This document shows, one piece after another, positions 1 to 5,469 of a DNA stretch of 6,774 nucleotides. Within the stretch, counting starts at the first letter, position 1, and each line of letters begins with the position of its first letter. Where the stretch lies: assembly GCA_023128195.1 (NCBI GenBank), contig JAGMEL010000236.1:1-6774 (forward strand), given 5' to 3'. The notes below the pieces were generated by a model. That model had not been told where the DNA came from and searched no databases. It worked only from the letters and a program-made list of their open reading frames with translations. A program made the position numbers and the translations under genes. This stretch comes from Caldifarciminota bacterium. GTDB taxonomy: Bacteria > Hydrothermota > Tepidihabitantia > SM23-42.

Positions 1-18
1 GGGGTAATGTGAATAAAT

Positions 19-77
19 TAAATACCTAAATGCCTAAAGCCCCTTAGATGTTTACTATCTAAACGGGGTAAATACCT
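19..77. repeat. Hairpin flanked by TAAATGCCTAAA-type repeat
   Basis: CCCC plus TTAGAT (40-49) can pair with ATCTAA plus GGGG (57-62 and 65-68), with a 2-base bulge and a 7-base loop. Just before it, TACCTAAA and TGCCTAAA form an 8-base tandem. The 12-base word TAAATGCCTAAA at 27-38 recurs exactly at 5199-5210, also beside a hairpin containing TTAG. This suggests a dispersed intergenic repeat family. Its function is unknown. Confidence 0.5.
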
Positions 78-155
78 GAATTATAATGACAAATTCCAAA
101 ATTCAAATGCCAAATCAATACCAAAGACCAAATGGCAAAATCCACGTTTATCGTT

Positions 156-237
156 ATACGGCATCGCCGCCCGTATCGTTGGTCGTTTTACGTTTATGGT
201 TTTTATGTTTTTAGCCTTAAAACGATGCCGTAAAACC
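156..237. repeat. Nested inverted repeats
   Basis: Several overlapping inverted repeats are visible. ATACGG (156-161) pairs with CCGTAT (171-176) across a 9-base loop. ACGGCATCG (158-166) is the reverse complement of CGATGCCGT (223-231). GGTTTT (198-203) pairs with AAAACC (232-237). The first two pairings share bases, so they are mutually exclusive. No T-run follows on either strand, so this is not a standard intrinsic terminator. It could be a degenerate mobile-element remnant or a 3' end structure for the gene pair transcribed toward it. Confidence 0.45.
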
Positions 238-290
238 AAACGGGTAGCCATGCCATACAACGAACAACGATGCCTTCCCGAGCCTTTTTA

Positions 291-1541
291 TTAATATGTC
301 GTTCCGGATTCGTACTCTGATTTGTTCAGATGAACTCCAGGATTTATAATACAGTTCCTTCCAATATTTATATTAGAAGCTATACTGACTTTTTTTCCGA
401 TCAGGGTTATGCCAGTAGATAAATGATTGGGAAAAGTTTTATTTGGGATAGATTTTCCTACACCAATAACAACTGAATTACCAATATCAACAGATTTATC
501 AATTATGCATTTGTTGATGACTACATTGGAACCAATGATTGTATCGTGAAAGACTACGGAGTCTGAGACTGCTGTATTTCTATGAACTTTTACGCCCGGC
601 GACAGAATAGAATTCTGTACGTTTCCTTCAATAATACACCCACGTGCAATAATTGAATTGGAGACCTTGGAACTTCGACTAAAATATGCGGATGGGCTAT
701 CGCCAATTTTACCTTTAACAAAGTGGTTTGTTTTTATTTGCCAGTCTTTAATTCTGAGACCGGATTCCTTTTTCAAGATATCCATATTTGTATTCCAGTA
801 GGCATCAATAGTGCCAACATCTCGCCAGTAGCCGCTAAAATTGAATCCAAATACCCGATTTTTATTAAGCATTACAGGAATAACATCTTTTGCAAAGTCT
901 ACTCCACCTTTTTTGGCAACCTGATTTAATACATGGATAAGGATCTCTTTACTAAAAATATATATTCCCATTGAAGCCAGATTAGATTTTGGCTTTTTTG
1001 GTTTTTCTGTCCATTTTTGAATCTCACCCTCTTCACTAATTTCAGCAATTCCAAAATGATGCGCATCTTTTATTGGTACTTGTATCAGGCATAAAGTTGC
1101 ATCAGCCTTTTTCTTGATATGATATGCAATCAGTTTATTATAATTCATATTATAGATATGGTCCCCCGAAACAACCAAAACCAATTCAGGACAAAAGTCT
1201 TCAATGAATTCGAGGTTTTGATAGACTGCGTCTGAAGTTCCTTTGTACCAATCAGAAATTTCCTCTCCTGTTTTCGGTGGCAGTATTTCGACGAGTCTTG
1301 TTCGACCGCATAAATCCCACGGCCTACCACTATCAATATGTCCCATTAATGAAAGCGGTTTGTATTGTGTAAGAATACCTACAACATCAATGTTGGAGTT
1401 GGCAATGTTACTCATTGTAAAATCAATAATACGGTATATCGCGCCAAATGGAATTGCTGGTTTTGCGCGTTGACGAGCAAGGATGTTAAGTCTTGATCCC
1501 GCACCACCAGCGAGAAGCAGCGCAATAATATTTTTGTTCAT
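291..1541 (-). CDS. glgC: Glucose-1-phosphate adenylyltransferase, catalytic subunit
   Basis: The product (416 aa, cytoplasmic) is expected to make ADP-glucose and pyrophosphate from ATP and glucose 1-phosphate, the committed step to glycogen. The N-terminal nucleotidyltransferase domain (about 5-255) has the GGxGxRL loop at 12-18 and Lys27 in RAKPA. It also has GDHIY at 126-130 with the catalytic Asp, Glu179-Lys180-Pro181, SMGIY at 190-194, Asp215-Phe216 and YWRDVGT at 238-244. These match the glucose-1-phosphate site of the E. coli enzyme (K195, S212, Y216, D239, F240, W274, D276). The C-terminal part (about 290-405) is a left-handed beta-helix of hexapeptide repeats. The start overlaps the stop of the preceding paralogue by 4 bases (ATGA), and an AGGAAG ribosome site lies at 1556-1551, so translation is probably coupled. 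Specificity for ATP over other nucleotides is inferred from the family. Confidence 0.87.
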   Translation of the reverse strand: MNKNIIALLLAGGAGSRLNILARQRAKPAIPFGAIYRIIDFTMSNIANSNIDVVGILTQYKPLSLMGHIDSGRPWDLCGRTRLVEILPPKTGEEISDWYKGTSDAVYQNLEFIEDFCPELVLVVSGDHIYNMNYNKLIAYHIKKKADATLCLIQVPIKDAHHFGIAEISEEGEIQKWTEKPKKPKSNLASMGIYIFSKEILIHVLNQVAKKGGVDFAKDVIPVMLNKNRVFGFNFSGYWRDVGTIDAYWNTNMDILKKESGLRIKDWQIKTNHFVKGKIGDSPSAYFSRSSKVSNSIIARGCIIEGNVQNSILSPGVKVHRNTAVSDSVVFHDTIIGSNVVINKCIIDKSVDIGNSVVIGVGKSIPNKTFPNHLSTGITLIGKKVSIASNINIGRNCIINPGVHLNKSEYESGTTY

Positions 1542-2776
1542 CGTATTGTGCTTCCTGATTTGATTTCTTGATTCGTGATGCGGGCAGAGGGGTAGATGAC
1601 TGTGTTGGCTCCGATTACAGTATTATTGGGGATAGTTGTTTTTCTTCCTAAAACTGTAATACCGGAACTTAATAGATTGCTGAATTCTGCCGAGGGTTTT
1701 TTTTCGCCGGGACTACGGATAACAACGTTTTTACCTATCCGTGAATCTTTGTCACAGATAACCTTGTTCAGTTTTGCATTGAGTTCTATTTTTGTATCAT
1801 GGAATATTATTGAATCAACTACCTCTGCACCACATTCGACTTTAACCCCAGGTGATAATATAGAGTTTTTAACTTTCCCTTCAATAATGCATCCCTCACT
1901 GATTACTGAATTTGAAACCGCTCCATTGATAGATGCTGGCATACGGTCACCATGAATACATCTTTCAAACAGATTTGTTCTTATTTGCCATGCACCTAAG
2001 TTTATTTTCCCCGTTAAAAAATCCATATTCGTATTGTAATACGAATCTATAGTACGAGCATATGCCCAGTATTTCTTAAATTTAAATGCGAAAGTTTTCC
2101 GGTCAGGAATAATGTTTGGGATAATATCTCTACCGAATTCATGCGATGACGCGCCGGCGTTTTTTTTCAGAATATCAATTAAGAAATTTTTTTTAAAAAT
2201 ATATAATGTCATAGACACCCAATCTGACAGGGGGGATGTTGGTTTCTCCAGATACCCGGTTAATCGTCCAATTTTGTCAATAATACCGTATCCGAATCTT
2301 GTACTTTTAGTTTTTAATTTTGTAAAGCAGATTGTAGCATCAGCCCGTTTTTCTATATGGTATTTGATGAATGGCTTGTAGTCCATTCGATAAATATGAT
2401 CTCCCGAGGCAATTAAAATGTGGTCTGTGTTAAATTCTTCAATATAAGAAATATTTTGATAGACTGCGTCAGCAGTTCCTTTATACCAATCTGATCCTTC
2501 TAGACCACGATAGGGCGGTAGTATACGAATTCCTCTTTTCCTTCCGATAAAATCCCAGTGTTCACCTGTTCCAATATGGCGTACTAAACTGTGAGGCCGA
2601 TATTGTGACAGAACACCAACATTATTTATTCCTGCATGCATAAGATTACTGAGTACAAAATCAATGATACGATATATGCCAAAGACAGGTAATGCTGACT
2701 TTGCCCGTTTTTCAGTCAGGCAGAGTAATTCATCAACCCTACCTCCAGCAAGAACAAGGGCTAATACTTCATTCAT
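1538..2776 (-). CDS. GlgC paralogue, probably non-catalytic GlgD-like subunit
   Basis: This 412-residue homologue has the same layout as its neighbour: a nucleotidyltransferase domain (about 3-255) and a hexapeptide beta-helix (about 285-400). GDHIY (125-129) and EKP (177-179) are retained. Three sites are degraded. The GGxGxRL loop reads GGRVDEL, replacing the loop Gly by Val14 and the catalytic Arg by Glu16. SMGIY has become SMTLY (188-192). YWRDVGT has become YWAYART, putting Tyr239 where E. coli D276 binds sugar phosphate. The DF pair is Glu213-Phe214. This suggests a modulatory subunit, analogous to GlgD of Bacillota or the plant large subunit, paired with the catalytic copy encoded just downstream. 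I chose the Met at 2776 over the in-frame ATG at 2788. The 2788 codon overlaps the promoter -10, and 2776 aligns with the paralogue's start. The longer form would have 416 aa. No Shine-Dalgarno is present. Confidence 0.8.
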   Translation of the reverse strand: MNEVLALVLAGGRVDELLCLTEKRAKSALPVFGIYRIIDFVLSNLMHAGINNVGVLSQYRPHSLVRHIGTGEHWDFIGRKRGIRILPPYRGLEGSDWYKGTADAVYQNISYIEEFNTDHILIASGDHIYRMDYKPFIKYHIEKRADATICFTKLKTKSTRFGYGIIDKIGRLTGYLEKPTSPLSDWVSMTLYIFKKNFLIDILKKNAGASSHEFGRDIIPNIIPDRKTFAFKFKKYWAYARTIDSYYNTNMDFLTGKINLGAWQIRTNLFERCIHGDRMPASINGAVSNSVISEGCIIEGKVKNSILSPGVKVECGAEVVDSIIFHDTKIELNAKLNKVICDKDSRIGKNVVIRSPGEKKPSAEFSNLLSSGITVLGRKTTIPNNTVIGANTVIYPSARITNQEIKSGSTIR

Positions 2777-2786
2777 AGGACATCTC

Positions 2787-2814
2787 ATTATAGAAAATTA
2801 AGGAGGTCTGTCAA
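2787..2814 (-). promoter_or_regulatory. Perfect-consensus sigma70 promoter for the GlgC-like pair
   Basis: On the minus strand TTGACA (2814-2809) is followed by a 16-base spacer and TATAAT (2792-2787). Both hexamers match the bacterial consensus exactly. Transcription would be expected to start about 2781-2779. That lies inside the longer reading of the gene and only 3 to 5 bases before the ATG at 2776. The AAGGAGGT in the spacer is in the plus orientation and cannot serve this gene. Confidence 0.7.
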
Positions 2815-2831
2815 TATGTGCACTATAAGGG

Positions 2832-2903
2832 TATCAGAGGATCAGAGTATCAGGATATCAGGAAATATTTTACCTGGTACTCTGGTATCCTGATTTCCTG
2901 ATA
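2832..2903. repeat. Two opposed arrays of 8-base units forming a long hairpin
   Basis: The left arm (2832-2863) is four 8-base units: TATCAGAG, GATCAGAG, TATCAGGA, TATCAGGA. The right arm (2872-2903) is four units of the complementary type: ACCTGGTA, CTCTGGTA, TCCTGATT, TCCTGATA. They are separated by the 8 bases AATATTTT. The best single stem pairs 2848-2863 with 2888-2903 at 15 of 16 positions. A full-length pairing with G-U wobbles is also possible. It sits 13 bases past the stop of the dehydrogenase gene at 2917, so it may help end that transcript, although no T-run follows it. Confidence 0.7.
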
Positions 2904-2916
2904 ACCTAAGTTGTAG

Positions 2917-4020
2917 TTATCCAATTGTCTCCCTAACAATATTCTCCTTCTCCTCTGTTGGTAGATCACCGAGTACATTAATTACCTGGGCATCACGGAA
3001 ATAACGCTCAACAGGGTAATCTTTCATATAGCCATAGCCGCCAAGAATCTGAATTGCTGATGTTGTAATCTCAACTGCTGCTTGTCCTGTGAAGTATTTG
3101 GCTATTGCGGCAGCTCTGCAATAATTTTTATCAGCATCGTATTTCATCGCTGCATTATATGTTAACAGGCGCGCCGCTTCGATTTTTGTAGTCATATCAG
3201 CAATCATCTCTCTAATCATACCGAACGTTATGATTGTTTCATTAAACTGAATCCTTTCTTTCGCATATTTTATTGCAGTTTCTGTAGCACCCTGGGCAAT
3301 ACCGAGAGCGATCGCAGCAAAACAGATCCTTGCCATATCCTGTGTCTCGCGTAAAACCGCACTGCCCTCATGTCCCTTTCTGATTACTGTGCTGGACAAC
3401 ACTGAATAGTTTTTAAATATAACCTCGCTGATACCTGCTGCCTTCAACCCGATGATATTTTGGTTTTTGGATATTTTGACATCCGGTGATGGATTCTCGA
3501 CTATGAAAACAGATACTTCTTTTTTGTGCTCAGAGGTTGGCAAAAACATGGTAAATGGACCGTTTGCCTCGGCATTCAGGACAAATGGATTTTTACCATT
3601 TAAGAGTACATTTTCATCTTGTTGTTCTGTTGTTATTTCGTTTGTAGTAAAATTGGCAGAGCCACCAATAATTTCGCCGGTAGCAGCGGGAGGCAGATAT
3701 TTTTTCTTCATCTCATCGCTACCGAATTTCAAAATTGGATTGATAAATAAAATATTATGTGTCGCAATGATTATTGCTGTTGATGTACAGACCTTACTGA
3801 TTTCTTCCAGTGAAACGACGAGTCCCATGAGATCCAATGCTGCACCACCCATGTCTTCAGGAACCATGGCACCAAGGATACCCATTTCAGCAAGTTGTTT
3901 TATGTTGTCTGATGGAAAACTGCATGTTTTATCCAATTCGTCAACTTTTTCCAAAATAACCTGCTGGGTAAATTTTCTTAATTCATTTTGTAGTAATACA
4001 CATTCTTGATTTAGTTCCAT
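2917..4020 (-). CDS. Acyl-CoA dehydrogenase homologue lacking the catalytic Glu (partner subunit)
   Basis: The 367-residue product has the acyl-CoA dehydrogenase fold: N-terminal helical domain (about 5-115), middle beta domain (about 116-210) and C-terminal helical domain (about 215-367). The usual catalytic YEGT segment is absent, and Gly351 aligns with the glutamate base of the neighbouring paralogue (Glu358 there). The middle-domain TExxxGSD flavin motif is also missing, with a deletion of about 9 residues. Elements that normally contact the neighbouring subunit's FAD are intact: Arg256 and Phe259 (RxxF), ILGGYGY at 325-331 and RYFRDA at 339-344. It is therefore probably the structural half of a mixed complex with the product of 4023-5171, as known for mycobacterial FadE pairs in steroid breakdown. 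The gene starts 2 bases after its partner's stop, with AAGGAG at 4031-4026 inside the partner's 3' end. The acyl-CoA substrate cannot be told from sequence. Confidence 0.82.
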   Translation of the reverse strand: MELNQECVLLQNELRKFTQQVILEKVDELDKTCSFPSDNIKQLAEMGILGAMVPEDMGGAALDLMGLVVSLEEISKVCTSTAIIIATHNILFINPILKFGSDEMKKKYLPPAATGEIIGGSANFTTNEITTEQQDENVLLNGKNPFVLNAEANGPFTMFLPTSEHKKEVSVFIVENPSPDVKISKNQNIIGLKAAGISEVIFKNYSVLSSTVIRKGHEGSAVLRETQDMARICFAAIALGIAQGATETAIKYAKERIQFNETIITFGMIREMIADMTTKIEAARLLTYNAAMKYDADKNYCRAAAIAKYFTGQAAVEITTSAIQILGGYGYMKDYPVERYFRDAQVINVLGDLPTEEKENIVRETIG

Positions 4021-4022
4021 TC

Positions 4023-5171
4023 TTACTCCTTCTCTCTTTTCCTGATTTCTCTTGTGAGCTCAAGGGCAATGATTGCTCGTTGAATTTGATTTGTTCCTTC
4101 GTATATCTGGGTGATTTTGGCATCGCGTAGTCTCTTTTCTATATTATATTCCTTTAACACCCCATACGGTCCCATAATTTCAATCGCCTCAGTTGTAATC
4201 TTCATTGCTATATCAGAAGGATAGAGTTTGGCAAATGACGACTCTTTTGAAAAAGCTTTTGCTCCGGAATCGATCATACGTGCTGTTGCGTAAAGCAATG
4301 CGCGCGCTGCTTCAATCTCAGTTGCCATGTCAGCGATACTTCTTTGGATATACTGATTATTTAGAAGATCATTTTTAAAGGTAAAGTCCAATACGGATTC
4401 AAAAGTACCCTGGGTAATGCCGAGCGCCATAGCACCAACACCCGGTCTTGCGCGATCGAAATTACGCATTGTATAAATAAAACCCATTCCTTCTCTACCC
4501 ATTAGGTTTTCTTTAGGAACTTTACAATCACTAAACACGAGTTCTGTTGTGACTGATGTTCTGATACCCAGTTTATTTTCTTCCTTACCATAGGATAGTC
4601 CGGGCATATCTTTTTCTATGATGAATGCCGAGATGCCGCGTGCGCCTCTGGATTTATCGGTAGATGCGAGTATAGTGTAGACATCAGAGACACTGGCATT
4701 TGAAATAAATTGTTTAACTCCATTCACAATATAATAATTTCCTTCTTTTCTTGCGGTTGTTTGTATATTTGCCGCATCACTGCCAGCACTGGCTTCGGTT
4801 AATGCAAAGGCACAGAGTAGTTCACCGGTAGCAATTTTCGGCAGATATTTTTTCTTCTGCTCCTCGTTTGCATAATGGACGATAGGTCCACTACCCAATG
4901 CACCAACCGCATAGGCAGTTGCGGCACCAGCGCAGATTCGAGCAATCTCTTCGCACGCAATACACATATCCATGATCCTTGCTCCGCTTCCACCATATTC
5001 CTCGGGGATAAAAATTTTTAACAAACCCTGTCTTCCTATTTCTTTTACCAATTCAAGAGGGAATTCAGCTTTTTCATCGAGTTCATCGCGAATAGGCAGG
5101 ATCAGTTTTTCTGCAATCTCACGTGCTTTTTGTTTTAATCTTTTTTCATCATCACTGAAAAAATATTCCAT
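4023..5171 (-). CDS. Acyl-CoA dehydrogenase, catalytic subunit
   Basis: The 382-residue product should oxidise an acyl-CoA to the 2,3-enoyl-CoA with FAD, passing electrons to electron-transfer flavoprotein (no ETF gene is in the window). Visible motifs are TEASAGSD at 125-132, which contacts the flavin, SNA at 157-159, and YEGT at 357-360 with catalytic base Glu358. Length is typical of the family. Two conserved elements that normally bind the FAD of the adjacent subunit are damaged. The RxxFG stretch near 265-272 is missing in a deletion of about 5 residues. The ILGGxGY motif reads IMGPYGV at 332-338. Both are intact in the gene immediately downstream, so the two products probably build one active site together. 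A perfect AAGGAGG ribosome site at 5182-5176 supports the ATG at 5171. The gene heads a two-gene operon that diverges from the FN3/DUF6754 gene. Confidence 0.88.
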   Translation of the reverse strand: MEYFFSDDEKRLKQKAREIAEKLILPIRDELDEKAEFPLELVKEIGRQGLLKIFIPEEYGGSGARIMDMCIACEEIARICAGAATAYAVGALGSGPIVHYANEEQKKKYLPKIATGELLCAFALTEASAGSDAANIQTTARKEGNYYIVNGVKQFISNASVSDVYTILASTDKSRGARGISAFIIEKDMPGLSYGKEENKLGIRTSVTTELVFSDCKVPKENLMGREGMGFIYTMRNFDRARPGVGAMALGITQGTFESVLDFTFKNDLLNNQYIQRSIADMATEIEAARALLYATARMIDSGAKAFSKESSFAKLYPSDIAMKITTEAIEIMGPYGVLKEYNIEKRLRDAKITQIYEGTNQIQRAIIALELTREIRKREKE

Positions 5172-5175
5172 CAGA

Positions 5176-5201
5176 CCTCCTTATCCGCCTTAGACGGATA
5201 A
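5176..5201 (-). promoter_or_regulatory. Shine-Dalgarno abutting a leader hairpin
   Basis: Read on the minus strand, TTATCCG (5201-5195) pairs perfectly with CGGATAA (5187-5181) across a 7-base loop. It is followed directly by AAGGAGG (5182-5176), 4 bases before the ATG. The last two stem bases are the first two of the ribosome site, so the hairpin could modulate ribosome loading. The loop contains the same TTAG word as the hairpin at 40-68. Confidence 0.55.
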
Positions 5202-5236
5202 ATGCCTAAAATCCAAAATTCCTAAAATGCCTAAAC
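5199..5236. repeat. TAAATGCCTAAA-type degenerate tandem repeat
   Basis: TAAATGCCTAAA at 5199-5210 is identical to 27-38. A second TGCCTAAA copy lies at 5228-5235, with related TCCAAAA and TCCTAAAA words between them at a period of about 8 to 9 bases. It forms part of the untranslated leader of the acyl-CoA dehydrogenase operon. Confidence 0.5.
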
Positions 5237-5258
5237 TTCAATCGAAATTTGGAAACCT

Positions 5259-5293
5259 CTCCCACAAATATTTTAGCTCTTTAAATGTGGGAG
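5259..5293. repeat. Perfect 8-base inverted repeat in the operon leader
   Basis: CTCCCACA (5259-5266) is the exact reverse complement of TGTGGGAG (5286-5293), with a 19-base loop in which further A-T pairing is possible. It lies between the candidate promoters and the ribosome site of the gene starting at 5171. On the minus strand no T-run follows immediately, so attenuation is possible but not evident. Confidence 0.5.
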
Positions 5294-5294
5294 T

Positions 5295-5306
5295 GACTTC
5301 TAAGTC
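5295..5306. promoter_or_regulatory. Possible operator palindrome
   Basis: GACTT (5295-5299) and AAGTC (5302-5306) form a short palindrome just downstream of the minus-strand TATAAT at 5315-5310. It would cover the expected transcription start, a classic place for repressor binding. The site is short, and assigning a regulator is not possible. Confidence 0.3.
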
Positions 5307-5309
5307 GCG

Positions 5310-5318
5310 ATTATAACA
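5310..5318 (-). promoter_or_regulatory. Extended -10 promoter for the acyl-CoA dehydrogenase operon
   Basis: The minus strand reads TGTTATAAT (5318-5310), which is a consensus TATAAT preceded by the TGn extension. No good -35 lies at the usual distance, which extended -10 promoters tolerate. The transcript would carry a leader of about 130 bases. Confidence 0.5.
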
Positions 5319-5334
5319 TTAAACGATTTTTTAT

Positions 5335-5362
5335 AGTCTACAAAATTTTGTCATAATGTCAA
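5335..5362 (-). promoter_or_regulatory. Second candidate promoter upstream of the acyl-CoA dehydrogenase operon
   Basis: The minus strand has TTGACA (5362-5357), a 16-base spacer and TAGACT (5340-5335), a 4 of 6 match to the -10 consensus. Another TTGACA lies at 5371-5366. This is weaker than the extended -10 at 5318-5310 and may be an alternative or upstream start. Confidence 0.35.
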
Positions 5363-5435
5363 GGCTGTCAAAAATGGATTTTTCATATTCAATAGAGAGC
5401 GATGAATATTTTTTCAGAGCCCTCCAATGTTTGTC

Positions 5436-5463
5436 TTGACATTTCTGCAAATTTGAATATTAT
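5436..5463 (+). promoter_or_regulatory. Sigma70 promoter for the FN3/DUF6754 gene
   Basis: TTGACA (5436-5441) is followed by a 16-base spacer and TATTAT (5458-5463), which matches the -10 consensus at five of six positions. Six bases later comes the ATG at 5470, so the first transcribed base would be at or next to the A of the start codon. Confidence 0.6.
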
Positions 5464-5469
5464 TATTTG

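Larger units (their letters stand above)
1..290. other. Intergenic region with degenerate repeats, no gene seen
   Basis: This stretch lies downstream of the minus-strand gene that ends at 291, and no credible coding region is visible in it. It falls into three parts. Positions 1-77 hold a hairpin flanked by repeated words: GGGGTAA occurs at 1-7 and 65-71, and TAAATACCT at 19-27 and 69-77. Positions about 90-143 are an A-rich run in which a CCAAA-like word recurs every 7 to 10 bases. Positions about 143-285 are rich in CGTTTTAC and GATGCC words with several overlapping inverted repeats. I see no classic terminator with a T-run for the upstream gene pair. Confidence 0.7.

Noticed and set aside
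85..143. CRISPR or phage attachment site
   Set aside because: The recurring CCAAA words have no constant repeat length and no unique spacers, and no tRNA or integrase is nearby.
1596..1955. A 119-codon plus-strand frame opposite the GlgC-like paralogue
   Set aside because: It is antisense to the conserved hexapeptide-repeat coding region and shows no family features.
2832..2903. CRISPR array
   Set aside because: The units are 8 bases, contiguous and inverted between arms, with no spacers.
3452..4009. A 185-codon open frame on the plus strand opposite the second acyl-CoA dehydrogenase gene
   Set aside because: It is fully antisense to a convincing family member, has low-complexity Ser/Phe-rich composition and no recognisable domain.
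2917..4020. Pseudogene status for the acyl-CoA dehydrogenase lacking the catalytic Glu
   Set aside because: The frame is intact over 367 codons with a good ribosome site. The lost residues are exactly those its partner keeps, which points to subunit specialisation rather than decay.
5467..5469. TTG start for the FN3/DUF6754 gene
   Set aside because: The adjacent ATG at 5470 is a stronger start and sits at the expected +1 of the promoter.
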